Shown: positions 1-11,710, counted from the stretch's first letter. The stretch is DNA of 64,000 nucleotides from Amorphophallus konjac (GCA_022559845.1 JAHNEJ010001281.1:124001-188000), one strand, 5' to 3'. Notes: generated from the sequence alone by a model not told the origin. A program made the numbers and translations.

Positions 1-167
1 GGGATCTCGCGGTAGTTCAGAAAGAGGGAAGTACACGGAAGAAATCTCGAGGTTTGCAAACAAAGGGAAGGCATCCATTTCAAAGTAAGGAAATTATAGA
101 AGAAGGCTACCACCTTGGAAAGTGCAGATAAAAAGTAACAAAAGAAAAGACAGCAAGGGGCATCCTC

Positions 168-2428
168 TCAAGGACCTGCCCCAGTTACATCATCACGTGC
201 CCTGGGTTCTGCAGGCGCACGTGCAGCAGCAACATCAGGAGAAGGCAGCTCATCAACCAAGTCCACCACGGTAACATCGGCGGGTGCTCGCTCACCCACG
301 CTCGGCATCAACCGCTCGGCACCCGCCGCAACGGTGTCAGGCTTCTCCTCTCCGTCCTCAGCATCCGAGCCATAAAGAGTTGAAGGGGGGGGGGGGGGAG
401 AACCGGGGCCGCAAGGCCAAGATTCCCCGATGTGGCCTTCACAGTGGCACTCCAGCCCTCCCGAAAGCCACGGTCATGGGCTGGCCCGTAAAACTCCAAG
501 GCCGCCTCCGTCAGCTAGTCCCGGTAAGCCGAGGAGGAGCGGAAGTTCTCCACAGCTTCCTCGCCAGCCGAGGACAGGGACGAACGCAGCTTGGCGAGCT
601 CCGCCTTGACCTCTTGGACACAGGCCTCCATGGCTCGGACCTCCACCTCCGACTTGGCTGCTCGCTCTCCGGCAGCATCAGCCCGCGCCCGAAAGGAGTC
701 CCGATCGCGCTCCATGCCAGTGAGGGCCAACCCTAGTTGAGCCAGCCGCTCTTGGAGCCCGGCGTTAGCAGCTTCAGACTCCTTCAAACACCCTTCGGCC
801 CCCACCTGAAGGGCCTGGCTGGCTTCCAGCTCGCGGGCAAGATCGATGAAGTAGTGCCTCCACAACCCGAGGGCACTAACGACCAGACACGCACTCCTCG
901 CTGCGACGGCCGTCAGCTCCTTTGCGGTCTCGAGGCCAAACTTCCCAATGTGCTCGTGCCAACGAATGCTTTGCACCATGAGGTCAACGACATTCGCGAC
1001 CCCGGGCAACCCCGCCGTCAAGTCCTCGGGCTGCAAGGACTGACCACGTAAAGGGACCCTCGGTGGAGGGAGAGAATCAACTTCGACAACAGCAGGAGCT
1101 TTGCCCCTTTCGCGCCCCCACCCTCCTAAGGCAGGCGCCAGAGAAGGAGCTGTCGGCACTGCAGATGATGGCGGCGGAGGAGCACTAGGGGAAGGCGTCT
1201 CAGAAAGAGGCGGAACACGACTCCTAGCTGGGGTAAAAACTCTCCCTCTCTTCCTCGACTGGCGGCGACTGTCCATCTCCGCCAACTCGTCATCAGTCAG
1301 AGGGATTCGACTGCCGCCAGTCATGGCGGGCTCTTCACCAGCCGCACTATAGGTGGCTTCAGGAGAACTCCGTCAAAGACTAGGCCCTCCGCTGGCCACG
1401 AACGCTTCAGGCGAGCGTGCTAGAGGAATGCCGACTGGAAGGGGATACGGTAGCCTTCCCGAGGCGAATGCAACCTCGGCATGGGGGGCAACGACCGACA
1501 CCTGACCTGCTCCCGGGACGACGTGGTCCACGGGGCGAGGAGCAAGCTGTGGCAACCGGACGGTCTCGTAGGTCTAACCCTGTGCTTCAGTCGCCCCTGA
1601 AAATAGAACAAGGCTAGTCAAGCACCAGTCACTACCGACGCGACCCTATGAAAGGATAAAGCCAATACCCTGCAGTAGCGGGGGACACAACTCCAGCTCC
1701 CGAAGCAGGGCCGGGGTCAGAACAAAGTCTGCGTCAGCAAGGGGATACAGGGAAATAGCCTTCAACTTCTGACGGTCCTCGGCCCTGAGAGAGGGCTTCA
1801 TATCACGTCAAGTGCGACGACAGCTGCTGCGCATCCAACTATCGGAGGCCTCTTCCCAATCTTTCGACTTGACAAGGTATACGTACCGCTCCGCCCAGCC
1901 TTTGCGGTTGGATGCGGTACGGGAAACTGTGATGAAATGCTGGTGGGTGCGAGCCTTGAAATAGGCGAAATAGGTATCGAACGGGCAACTCTGGAGGAGA
2001 AAGAAGTATCGAAACAGATCGACACTTGGCCCCACCGATGCCCTATGGCACGTATAGATAAACCCGCTGAGGATGCTGTATGAATTGGGGGTTATTTCCC
2101 CAAGATCCCGCCCATAGTAATGGAGGACGGATGCGATGAAGGGATGAACTGGAACGCGGAAGCCTACCTGAAAGGAGGCCACCGGGACCATGATCCCACC
2201 AGAAGGGTAACTCATTATGTCATCTCCCGCGGAGGGGAAGATGATTTCATACTCAGGGGGAATTTGGAAGGCTTCCCGCAACCCATGGATCACCCTATAG
2301 GCCACTAACGGTGGAGAACTGGGTCAACTAGCGCCCGCACCTGAAGTGCTCAGCGCACCACCGCGGCCAGGAGCCGCCTCTTCCGAGGAAGAAGAGTCGA
2401 CGCTGAGGTTTCTCCTACGCGGAGACAT
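168..2428 (-). pseudogene. Antisense retrotransposon ORF, Transposase_28 ('putative gypsy type transposon') family, decayed
   Basis: Role unknown; proteins of this family are carried by plant gypsy elements and are not true transposases. The start (ATG at 2428-2426) opens with MSPRRR and an acidic serine stretch. The conserved block follows at about 2305-1808 (VIHGLREAFQIPPEY, then FRVPVHPF). A C-terminal coiled coil lies at about 1000-540 and an acidic tail ends with a TGA at 170-168. A likely short intron lies at about 1605-1672 (acceptor TTCTATTTTCAG). One frame runs through most of the gene but has in-frame stops at 2326 (TGA), 1810 (TGA), 1576 (TAG), 1375 (TGA) and 517 (TAG). A 14-G run at 385-398 marks a frame change before the tail. 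Each stop can be explained by one C-to-T change from CGA or CAG. The copy is not functional as written. Confidence 0.75.
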
Positions 2429-2552
2429 GACTACAAGAGACGAAAGATGCAGGGGAAGAATGATCCTCACCAGGTAAAAGGAGGAAGACGCCTACAATGA
2501 AGTACGACAACCGGCGAGACGTGGGTACAGTTTGTAGGAGACCTCACAGCGA

Positions 2553-2560
2553 TTTTTATA
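2553..2560 (-). promoter_or_regulatory. Antisense TATA box inside the LTR, candidate promoter of the antisense ORF
   Basis: The - strand reads TTATAAAAATC here, about 125 bp upstream of the antisense ORF start at 2428. The spacing fits a TATA-driven transcript with a leader of roughly 90 nt. It lies just inside the proposed LTR edge, so the LTR may carry promoters in both directions. Sequence match only. Confidence 0.4.
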
Positions 2561-3278
2561 ACCACCCACTACGGATCAATGCTACCCCCTGAAGGGCAGG
2601 TGAAAGGACGCTGGCCGCCACGGCGGTACGGCTACCGATGTCAGATGACCATTCGGAGCCCACGCTCCCAGAACAAGACAAGACTTAGGGTCATGATTAC
2701 CAGCGTGGCTTCTGCCACCGCCAGAGGCACCTTGCGGGCCAGGCCGGCTCTTGAAGCAACAACCCCTGCTGTACGAGGAAATCATCTTCGGATCCTACAC
2801 TCCAGAAAACCCTCTCTTGAACTACTCTCAGCCCCCTGCAGAGTGCTCGGCAACTGAGAGTAGGGGGGAAGTGAGGAGGGTAAATCCAGTCGGGCCCACA
2901 TCTGGCCCAGTAACGATCGGCCTATGCCAAAGAGCTCTCGATAAGCGTGCCCAAGAGGTGGACATATGGGTGTGGCCCACTAAGGTGAGGCCCAGCCCAA
3001 GAGAGCATCGGATTCTACAAGGCGTAAGGGTTATGGCCCAAGCGCAGTTCTCGCCGGAGAACACTCCGACGACCGACCGTTGCCCCCACGACGTCGGCCT
3101 TGACCCTGTAATGGGAGAGCACGCCCCATGAGCGCCGTAAGACTCGCCCATGGACCGGCCGGCGCCGAGGCTATCGCCCCCCAACGGAAAACTCCCTCCA
3201 ATATAGCGGGGGAACGATTCTCTACTAAGCGGACCCTTTCCTCTCAGGGAATGAGGCCCCTCGCTCCAAGATAACCCA

Positions 3279-3286
3279 TATAAAAG
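3279..3286 (+). promoter_or_regulatory. LTR TATA box
   Basis: CCATATAAAAGGGAC is a strong plant TATA box on the + strand in the middle of the LTR. It fits the U3/R boundary, with transcription starting about 30 bp downstream. Confidence 0.5.
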
Positions 3287-3679
3287 GGACATCGACAGAG
3301 AAGAAGAGCATGGTGGATACTTCTGCCATAAGAGCTTCCTACTGAGAATAGAGCAACGAGACCTACTACGACGACAGAGAGGTTCCCCACTGCGCCTATA
3401 GAGAAACCTCCTCCTGCATGGCCTTACCACCCAGCGAGCACTCTCCGAGTACCCACTGGGAGCGGCGAGCACACGTGCAGAGGACCTACTCGCCTCTCTG
3501 ATCATCTACTACGAACTCTGCTTCTCTCTCACTTTGCTCTTCTCTATAGCTCATTGATCCCTTGCTGACTTAAGCATCGGAGGGTTGTCTCCTGAGATAA
3601 CACCCGGGACTCCTTCTGACGTCTCTTTGGTTTCTTGGTGTTTGCAGGCTTCCACTGGTGCGAGACGACTTCCCCAACA

Positions 3680-5279
3680 AATAAATAGAGAATGTGGTAC
3701 GTGACCTAGGAACCATTTTCTTACCGCTATAATTATAATAATAATGTAAAATAAGAGATCTGTTACTTGAGTAATTAAACAGAGACATCCGAACTTGAAA
3801 TTATCGACTCAATCGGGCCCAATTTAACGGCAGTGTCTTGACAGCCCCCCTTACAACTGGGGTGACGAAGAAAACCCCCGCGTCCATCTCGATCCCTTGA
3901 GGGTATTACTTCCTACCTGGTAGCTATCCTGTCGTTCCCTAATTGCCTGGCAGTTACTTCTAGCGCCTTTCCAGCTCTAGTTTAACCAAACAAGTTGGGC
4001 TGAGGCTTTGAGATGAGCTTATTGGGCTAAGTAAGCCAAGATCAAGCCCAACAAGGATTGGTCGCTTTGGTTCCAGACCGGCTTGTTAACGTACGTTATA
4101 TGTCAACATCTTTATTCATAAAAACTATATTCAAGTTTTATTTGACTTTTTAATTAGGAATTGGTATATATCTTTCTTTAAGTTTGAGCTTGATTACTTC
4201 AGCTTAGATTAACTAACTGAATGGAATCAATTTTGAGTCGCGCGCGGTTAAGTCATTCTTACCTTTAGTCTAGTTGAGTTTGAGCCCCTTGTTTAATTAA
4301 TTAGGAGGGGCCCACCCATATAATTAAGTTTGAGCTTATATATACCTGATGTTCATTTTCCAAACTGAGGTTAAGTTTCCAAAAGTTTGGCTCGGCATGA
4401 GCCTCCTCCACTACCTGATGCATTATTAATTACAACAATGCTATCTTTGGCAGAAGTACGCGCGTATTAATCTTGATGCATTATTAATTTTGATCACTTG
4501 ATCCGGGCCCCGATCCAGTCCACTTCTGCTAACCATATATGCATGGTAATTAAGCCCAAAAACAAAATCAAATCAAATCTTCTGCCCTGTGTCAAGGATA
4601 CCCATGAGGGACCTTCTTACCAGCTATTCTACGTACGGTGTCTTTACAAGTCTTGTGACTTTGATGAACAGTTGAGCATGCAGTTAACCCATGACTCCCA
4701 TGTATTCCTGGTCACGAAGAACCAGCTAGTGCACTCTTCATGCGATCTAGATGTTTCATCTTCGGTTTTTAGTGTAGGACAGATGCCATAAACCAAGCTG
4801 TAGTGGGAATTAAACTAGACATCTACTCCTAAAGAAATTAAAACCTGCATTCTTCTGTGTGTTTTCACCTCTGGCATCCCCCCATCCAAGATGCATGGTT
4901 TCTTCGATCTAAGAGACACGTACGTACTTACTGGTTTCCTCTGACCACTAACTAATGCACGCCTCATGTTCTTGGTGTTGCACCTTCTTACTTAGTGTGG
5001 GAAACCAGAAGATATTTAATCCTACTGGAAGGTTTGCATTCTTTGTGTGCTAGCTCAAACCAACCCCTGGCAATATATTAACCCCACTCCAAGTCCAAGA
5101 TGGTCTTCAATTCCTCCGAGAGACTTATCCTGTAGGAGGGCGCTCCTGTCTCAACAGGTATGCCGCAGGGAAAAGTGGAGTTCCTTTTTCCACAAAGTTG
5201 ATGCGGATGAAACCTAGGGGACCAAAAGCAAAGATCATTCACCTCGACGCTGCACTTTCCACGCTAGTTGGTGTTATCT
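3680..5279. other. AT-rich intergenic DNA upstream of the HIPP gene
   Basis: I see no supported gene here. Stretches are AT-rich with short palindromic motifs such as TACGTA. A 97-codon open frame at 4498-4791 has no recognisable domain and is probably chance. The region ends near a 17-C run (5280-5296) in the HIPP promoter. Confidence 0.5.
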
Positions 5280-5296
5280 CCCCCCCCCCCCCCCCC
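5280..5296. repeat. 17-nt poly-C run in the HIPP promoter
   Basis: A mononucleotide C tract lies about 85 bp upstream of the TATA box of the HIPP gene. It is prone to length variation and to assembly error. Confidence 0.8.
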
Positions 5297-5367
5297 TACG
5301 CTTTACACTTCTATCTCTTTACGTGGGAGGAATCCCCTCGATAAATCATCCTTTCCAGCTCCTCGAT

Positions 5368-5378
5368 CTATATATAAT
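5368..5378 (+). promoter_or_regulatory. TATA box of the HIPP gene
   Basis: TATATATAATT lies about 75-80 bp upstream of the ATG at 5451, which would give a leader of roughly 50 nt. Position and sequence fit a core plant promoter. Confidence 0.6.
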
Positions 5379-5450
5379 TAAGGCCCCTCCCTCGATTTCT
5401 CAAGCTCCCCAAGGCGCGCGTGCTTGGTTTGTGGGCAACAGGGGTGCACG

Positions 5451-6477
5451 ATGTTCCGTTTTCTTGCACCAAAGGGAGTGTCAAATGCCATGTCCGTAAG
5501 TACCACAGGACGTCAAGCATTCGATATATATATAATACATATGAATATATATGTTCTTGTTTGCTTTGTAATGGCAAGGGAATTTAATTAGCTAGTGAAG
5601 GATCTGCGCGCTTGAAGACTTATATATGTTATCTTCTTTCTTTACCTTTTTTTTCTTTCCCCTGATATTGGTCCTTCTTCTCTTGATTTGTTCTCTTTGT
5701 ACGTAGATTGTGGAGCTTGGGGTTCACATCGACTGTGAAGGCTGCGAGAAGAGAATACGGAAGGCAATATCAAAATTAGAAGGTAATTAATTAATTAAGA
5801 TCCATCACCACTGAGAAGTTACCAGTCTCGAACCAATTTTACATTTGGTCGATTGGTTATATATTATCAGACGACTAAGATCAGAGTGGCAAACCAATAT
5901 TTAGTAACAAAATATGTACGACACAGTAACATTACTGATCAGACTGATTATATATATATATATATATATATAATTACCAGAAAGAAATTTTTGCACTCTT
6001 CTTATAAATTGTACCCGTTCTTAAATCTCATCTTAATTTGTAATTTAAACAGAAGTGTTAATTTTCAATGTCACGCCATGCTTGATTTGCTTCTTGCTTT
6101 TGTTTCCCATCTTAATAAGAGTATGATATAATGTGTACACACGCGTTGTAGGTGTCGACAGTGTGGACATAGACATAGATATGCAGAAGGTGACGGTGAC
6201 CGGATACGTCGACCGGAGCGAGGTCCTGAAGGCGGTGCGGCGGACGGGCCGGAAGGCGGAGTTCTGGCCGTTCCCATACGATGGGGAGTACCATCCGTAT
6301 GCCCTGGAGTATCTTGAGGACAGCACTAATTACTCTTCTACCTACAACTACCACAGGCATGGGTACAACTCGGATGTGCAGGGCTACTTCCCTGAACCTG
6401 CGTACTCCCATGTCGTCGATGATGATGCAACCGCACTCTTCAACGATGACAATGTCCATGCATGTGCCATCATGTAG
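5451..6477 (+). CDS. HIPP: Heavy-metal-associated isoprenylated plant protein (HIPP), three exons
   Basis: Exons are 5451-5495, 5707-5782 and 6152-6477, joined by GT-AG introns of phase 0 and phase 1, giving 148 residues. Exon 1 encodes a short basic leader (MFRFLAPKG). An HMA fold follows from about residue 16, with the metal-binding motif in IDCEGCEKR (two cysteines, CxxC) and the family segment VTVTGYVDR. A linker with FWPFPYD and tyrosine-rich stretches leads to the C-terminus CAIM, a CaaX farnesylation box. HIPPs are plant metallochaperone-like proteins linked to metal homeostasis and stress, often at membranes or in the nucleus through the lipid anchor. The start was chosen because the splice phases fit and the TATA box lies 80 bp upstream. 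Intron 2 holds a TA microsatellite (5948-5972). No defect is visible. This is the only gene here that looks like an intact, expressed host gene. Confidence 0.92.
5948..5972. repeat. (TA)n microsatellite in HIPP intron 2
   Basis: About 12 TA units lie within the second intron of the HIPP gene. It is likely length-polymorphic. Confidence 0.9.
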
Positions 6478-7799
6478 TTGCATGCTCACCTGAAGAACTC
6501 CCAGCTAGCGACATATATATATGTATATATATATATATATATTGATGGTGGTTGGACTGTTTGTAAGGAATGTTTGTTAAGAGCCCTTGATCTTTCTGCT
6601 ACAAATTAAAGAATGTAACTGCTTTCATCATAAGTTCTTTGCTGGAATCAACGGACAGATATATGAATAAGAAAGGATATTAATATAAAGTAATTATTGC
6701 AATCTGTATGGAATTAAGTTCTAGCTTGTTGGCAGATATTCTTAGTGTCGCTTCAAGGGTTGCCATGCATATGGATCATCCACGGGCCGGGGAAGAAAAT
6801 TAAGTCTTTGATTGTTGTGGTGTGTGAGACAAAATCCGGAAGCTTTAATAAGGGTAAGAGAAGAGCGGTCGTGTGCATGCTCTCGCACGTCAGGATTGTG
6901 AAAAAGGTTTGTTTCATGGGAATTGTGGGTTCAATCAATGTAGAGGAAACTCACATCCGGAATGATGCGAACTACGTTTATAGGTTGCATATATTAATTG
7001 GCTTTGGGTGGTGATTGGTGAATAAGCAAATGATGCAAAAGGGGGAGAATCAAAGCACACCATCCATCTTATTCTTGTGTACACCTACAGATAGAGATCG
7101 ATATTTTGACACGAAAAGGTGTATCTTATTCTTGTTCTTGCATTCTTTAATTAATATGTAATTAATTAAGACACGACCATCTAATTTATGTCATCGATCC
7201 CATAACAGTCTGTATTATTCGAGCTCCCTATATCTATATATATGCTTTGGGGTCCTAAATTCTCCTTTTATCCAATTGCAAACACTTCATCCAGCAGCCC
7301 ATATTGTTCTCGTCAATGAAATATGTGATTCTGTCTGGAGTTACCAATATTATTCTCACAATAGAATGGCTGCCAATAGGTTTTCAATTGTATTCGCTGA
7401 CGTAAATTAATATTTATTAACAGTTGCTCAAATAATCGCCAAGAAAGACTAAAATGCAGTGGTTTGTGGGTGCCCAACCAACGCTTTAATGCCTGAATAT
7501 GGATGGAGCAAGACACAACCACTTTACAACAAACAGTCTTCTGATCAGAATCCCATCGTCTGCCCTTCTTTAAAGGCGACAATCTCTTGAAATCCTCCAT
7601 CCCACATACAAAATGGAATCCCTAGAACTTCAGACAGGAATACTCCACGCCATACTCCTAAAATCTAAAGATTGGACATAAAACGGATTAATCATGCTCG
7701 TACTTCGCCCCCAAGCCCAGCAATAAGAAGGGAATTAATCACATGACATCTTGTGGAAGATAGGGGATATATCGATACATATACTTTGTTGGTGAAAAA
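6478..7799. other. HIPP 3' flank and unassigned intergenic DNA
   Basis: The first 150-250 bp are probably 3' UTR, with AATTAAAGAATG near 6605 as a weak polyadenylation-like signal. The rest is AT-rich. Open frames at 6745-7014 (+) and 7313-7600 (-) have no recognisable motif. The second may be old copia sequence, since it adjoins the copia remnant on the same strand, but I cannot support that. Confidence 0.4.
6512..6542. repeat. (AT)n microsatellite in the HIPP 3' region
   Basis: A TA-dinucleotide tract with one TG interruption lies about 35 bp after the HIPP stop codon, so it is probably inside the 3' UTR. Confidence 0.9.
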
Positions 7800-8881
7800 T
7801 TCAAGACTGCAGTGAGATCAAGTTCTTCTTCAAATTTGGCACATGTCGGATCTCTGTCAATATATGCACCACTCCGTCAAACATGTGAACCCACACCAAT
7901 GCCACTCCGACAACTGTGCACTCCATGGCATTTGTCAACTAGTCCGAGCCACCATATCACATGCCTATTATGTGCTAAATTGCTTCCTGTCTGAACACAG
8001 TACATGAAACGAAAAATCAGAATCTAAAATTCTCTCACCCGTAGATGTTGTGCAAAAAATTATATCTCCCTTGATGTCCTCTGTAGCTACCCCGACAGAT
8101 GATATGTCTTCCTTCTCCTTCCCCTTCCATTACTTCGCATCCTCCTTTCGCACTGTACAATCCCTCTTTATAAGACTTTTTGTCACAATAGTAACACGTC
8201 CGAGGAATCGATGACTTGGAATGACCTTTGCTCTTTCTGGACCCCTACCTCACATCCGATCTCCCTCAATCTCCACCTGCAACCAAAAGATGACCCTCAT
8301 CTGACGCCCGATCACCATCAATCTTCCATCACGACTCGTTCATGAGTAATGAAGTGACTACATTATCAAACATGAGAGTATCTTTCGCAAACAAAAATGA
8401 ACTCACAATATGATCATACGATGTAGGCAATGATGCTAACAAGAGAAGTGTCTCATCCTCTTCATCAATCTTCAAGTCCAAGGTAACCACCTCCATTAAA
8501 TCTTATTATACTCATCTAGATGAGCCTCCAGTCATGCTCCATCCTCTATCTTAAGGCCATATAGTTTCTTTTTGAGAAACAATTTGTTTGTTAATGACTT
8601 GGACTTGAACCTGCTCTCCAAGTTTTTCCAGACTGCCGTCAAATGATCCAAGTCGATCACCACCTGAAGTGTGTTATCTACAAAGAACAATTGCATTGTG
8701 CTATTCGCTAAGTCACGCATCTCCTGCAATTCCTCAGCTGATAGCTTCTCTGATTTCTCAGCCTAATCATTGACAGGTTTCACCAGTCCTTCACGCGCCA
8801 GGATGTTCTTCACATATTACTGCCATAGCGTAAAAGTATTGTAGCCGTTGAAAGGTTCCACGAAGAAGCACATAACCTTCC
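7800..8881 (-). pseudogene. Ty1/copia gag-protease remnant, broken
   Basis: On the - strand from 8881 the frame reads FVEPFNGYNTFTLWQ, then a copia gag (Retrotran_gag_2/UBN2-like) segment ending in SKSLTNKLFLKKKLYGLK at 8532-8729. A degenerate zinc knuckle CYYCDKK at about 8170-8200 has lost its His and last Cys. A protease-like segment ILDSD with SFHVLCSDRKQFST follows near 8000, then HVPNLKKNLISL near 7815. Several stops and frame changes are present. The protease DSG has become DSD. The gag start lies across the giant insertion at 55852 onward, where the - strand encodes MEGSADQ shortly before the join. It is an old nonfunctional remnant that served as target for the giant element. Confidence 0.75.
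8877..8881. repeat. Target site duplication CTTCC (left)
   Basis: CTTCC lies directly before the left LTR edge and recurs directly after the right LTR at 55847-55851. It is a 5-bp duplication as expected for Ty3/gypsy integration. Confidence 0.9.
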
Positions 8882-9994
8882 TGTGGACGCGCTTAAATTC
8901 GCTGGGTTCAGGTGGTCTTGTCTATTAAGTGCGTGGGCGTGCCAGTCACCGAAGTGACAATTTATTCGGGCTCCGAAGAGCCCATGGTGCGCTCGGTCTG
9001 ACTTCGTCAGGCGATTGTGTGGTTCGTGTCGGGACCGAATCCCGTCGTGCCATAAAGGTCACGACGTCATTTACATCCCCCACACGAGGGAATACCCTTG
9101 ATTAATTGCCGAAATTAGGGGCCCCGCGGCCGAAAAGAATAATACTAATTGTGCAAGAAAAGGATAGGAATGGATCACACTGAGGGTTGTATTCAGACCA
9201 CCAACCGCTGGTCATGTCGGTCACTCGTGGACCTTTTCATATTCGGACACGGGTACGTGATGGAAACGCGACGGGAAAAGTCGGGACAAATCCGTTCAAG
9301 TGTTTGCCGAACGCCCGACAACTTTAGTGATGACTCGGAGGGCGTCCGGAACGGGGAGCAAACCCGGTCTGATCAAGATGTCGGCCCGAGGCCAGGTCGA
9401 GACCGGACCATGTCGGGATGACTCCCAAGGTCCGAGCCCGGCCTGAGAGGGCGGCATTATTGTTCATTTTGCCCCGGGTCGCGGGGAGAGATGGGGGCTG
9501 CAGTATGGGCCCTAGTGTCTTTTATTCGGGGTTTTCTTAGTTATATGTTCTGATCTTTGATTTGATGTTTATTATTTATTTATGCCTTTGAATCATTATT
9601 AATGTTACATATTCGGGGTCCTTTAATTAGCATAATTTTCATCAATTTATTTGCTATCGTCAATGCCCTTATCATGCTATATGTGTATATACACATGTAG
9701 TGTGCCGGCGAAGGAAAAATGGGAGTGTACCGCTGAGGGCATGGGGTGTGCCGTTGAATGGCGAAGGGGTGTACCGCTGGGGGGTGAAAAGGGCACACCG
9801 CTGGAGGCCGAAGGGGCGTACCGCTGAGAGCAACATGGCCAAAAAGGGGGGGGGGCGTACCGCTGTAGGCTCAAGGGGTGTACCGCTGGGGGCTAAAAAG
9901 GGGCCATAGCTGGAGAGTGTGTCGGTGAAGGAGGGGGGGTGATATAAAGTCTGTACGTTCCCCAGTCTCAAGTCTATACGTTGCCTATTCAACC

Positions 9995-10800
9995 AGCACG
10001 AAGTCTGTGCATTGGCTGCTCAAAGTCTGTACATTGTCCATCGTGAAGTCTATACGTTGCCAAGCCCAAAGTCTATACGTTGTAACATGAAGTCTGTACA
10101 TTGGCTGGCCCAAAGTCTATACACTGCAACACCAAGCCTATACATTGCCCCTTTGGCTGCAGCTTGAAGTCTATACATTGCCAAGCCCAAAGTCTGTACG
10201 TTGTAACATGAAGTCTGTACATTGCCCCTTTGACTGCAGCTCGAAGTCTATACGTTGCCAAGCCCAAAGTCTGTACGTTGTAACATGAAGTCTGTACGTT
10301 GGCTGGCCCAAAGTCTATACATTGGCCAAGTCTATACATTGGCCAGCCCCAAGTCTATACGCTGCAACATGAAGTCTGTACATTGCCCCTTTGACTGCAG
10401 CTCGAAGTCTATACGTTGCCAAGCCCAAAGTCTGTACATTGTAACATGAAGTCTGTACGTTGGCTGGCCCAAAGTCTATACATTGGCCAAGTCTATACAT
10501 TGGCCAGTCCCAAGTCTATACGCTGCAACATGAAGTCCGTACATTGCCCCTTTGACTGCAGCTCGAAGTCTATACGTTGCCAAGCCCAAAGTCTGTACAT
10601 TGTAACATGAAGTCTGTACGTTGACTGGCCCAAAGTCTATACATTGGCCAAGTCTATACATTGGCCAGCCCCAAGTCTATACGTTGCAACATGAAGTCTG
10701 TACATTGCCCCTTTGACTGCAGCTCGAAGTCTATACGTTGCCAAGCTCAAAGTCTGTACATTGTAACATGAAGTCTGTACGTTGGCTGGCCCAAAGTTTA
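9995..10800. repeat. 161-bp tandem array built of AAGTCTATACGTTG-like subunits (left LTR)
   Basis: Short subunits of about 20-30 bp sharing AAGTCTRTACRTTG are arranged in a higher-order unit of 161 bp. Landmarks repeat at about 10260, 10421, 10582 and 10743. The same array is in the other LTR (about 52600-53440). In one frame it gives a run of MYRLGQCIDF-like peptides, an artefact of the repeat. Confidence 0.85.
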
Positions 10801-11499
10801 TACACTGGATCCCGTTGAGACGGTGGCTGAGGGTGTACCGGCGAAGGGAGGGAGTGTGCCGCTGAAAGGGCCATGGAGAGCGTGCCGTTAAAGGGTGTGT
10901 CCATGGGCAATTAGGGCGTACCGCTGAATAAGGGGCGTGCCGGGGAAGGCTTTGAAGCGTACCGCTGAAGGCTGGGAGGGGTGTGCCGGCGAAGGGGTTG
11001 GATGAGTGTGCCGCTGGAAGTTAACTGGGGTGCACCGTTGAAAGGCCAATCAAGGCGTGGCGGTGGAGGTCCAATCAGTTTTCAATTTCTTATTTTAAGG
11101 CTTTTCTTTTCTTCTTGTTTTAATTTTTACGCAGTTTTATATAAACTTCTCCATTGTTTCCGTTTTGCTCGGTTCAGCCTCCTTTCTTGCGGGTTGGGCG
11201 TCCGGGCTGCTGGGTAGTTGATCAGTTCGGTTCTCGTCATGGTGCCGGCAGTGGCTTGATTAGTTGGGAGGTTCATTGATTATTCCATTCGTTTGTTGCT
11301 TCCCTCTGTCTCTTTTAATATTTTGTTATTTTCTCACAAAAATTCGGTAGCATCTCCCCTTAACCCGGGGCGTAAGGGAGATAAAGGGAACGCGCCCACA
11401 CGGAGTGGCGGAACCCGACAACTGGAGGTGGGCGCCCGGAGGCAACAACACCTTTACGGAGCCTCGGAAAACGTGAAGGGAAGGGCTTGGAGTAGGGCC

Positions 11500-11710
11500 A
11501 AGAAGTGTACTGCTGGGGGACTGAAGGGTGTGCCGCTGAGGGCCAAAGTGAGTGTGCCGCTGAGGGCCAATGGGCGTGCCGCTGAGGGCCAATAGGAGCG
11601 TGCCGCTGAGGGCCAATGGGGGGGGTGCTGCTGAGGGCCAATGTGTGTGTGTGTGCCGCTGAGGGCCCAAACAAGTGTGTCGGCCAAGGGCCGGAAAGGT
11701 GTATTGCTGG
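11500..11710. repeat. Minisatellite of GTGTGCCGCTGAGGGCCAA units (left LTR)
   Basis: Units of about 19-24 bp sharing TGCCGCTGAGGGCC run in tandem. Related units recur at about 9698-9915, 10810-11060 and 12600-12990 in the same LTR. The right LTR has the matching block at about 54145-54350 with at least one additional unit near 54181. Confidence 0.85.

Larger units (their letters stand above)
1..3679 (+). mobile_element. Ty3/gypsy LTR retrotransposon, 3' part only (antisense ORF plus 3' LTR)
   Basis: The window opens inside a gypsy-type element. A long antisense ORF (168-2428, - strand) of the Transposase_28 family is followed by a + strand LTR with a TATA box and a terminus ending in CA at 3679. 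In several plant Ty3/gypsy lineages, chiefly Tat, extra ORFs are known to lie antisense between pol and the 3' LTR, and this layout matches. The gag-pol part and the 5' LTR would lie upstream of the window, so element boundaries and target duplication cannot be checked. The lineage is inferred from layout only. Confidence 0.7.
2533..3679 (+). repeat. 3' LTR of the first gypsy element
   Basis: Proposed from TGTAGGAG at 2533 to CCCCAACA ending at 3679. A purine-rich stretch at 2476-2488 precedes it and could be the polypurine tract, though it is not directly adjacent, so the left edge is uncertain. The right part has the usual plant gypsy R/U5 look: a TATA box at about 3279, then a GACTTAAGCATCGGAGGG-like stretch at about 3567-3585. 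No partner LTR is in the window. Confidence 0.55.

Noticed and set aside
4498..4791. 97-codon open frame upstream of the HIPP gene
   Set aside because: No domain, no promoter or splice context and an amino-acid composition typical of chance frames.
6745..7014. 89-codon open frame after the HIPP gene
   Set aside because: No recognisable motif; an overlapping frame on the other strand is equally open.
10073..10661. Repeated MYRLGQCIDF-type peptides
   Set aside because: They arise from the 161-bp array on both strands and have no start context or conservation beyond the DNA repeat.
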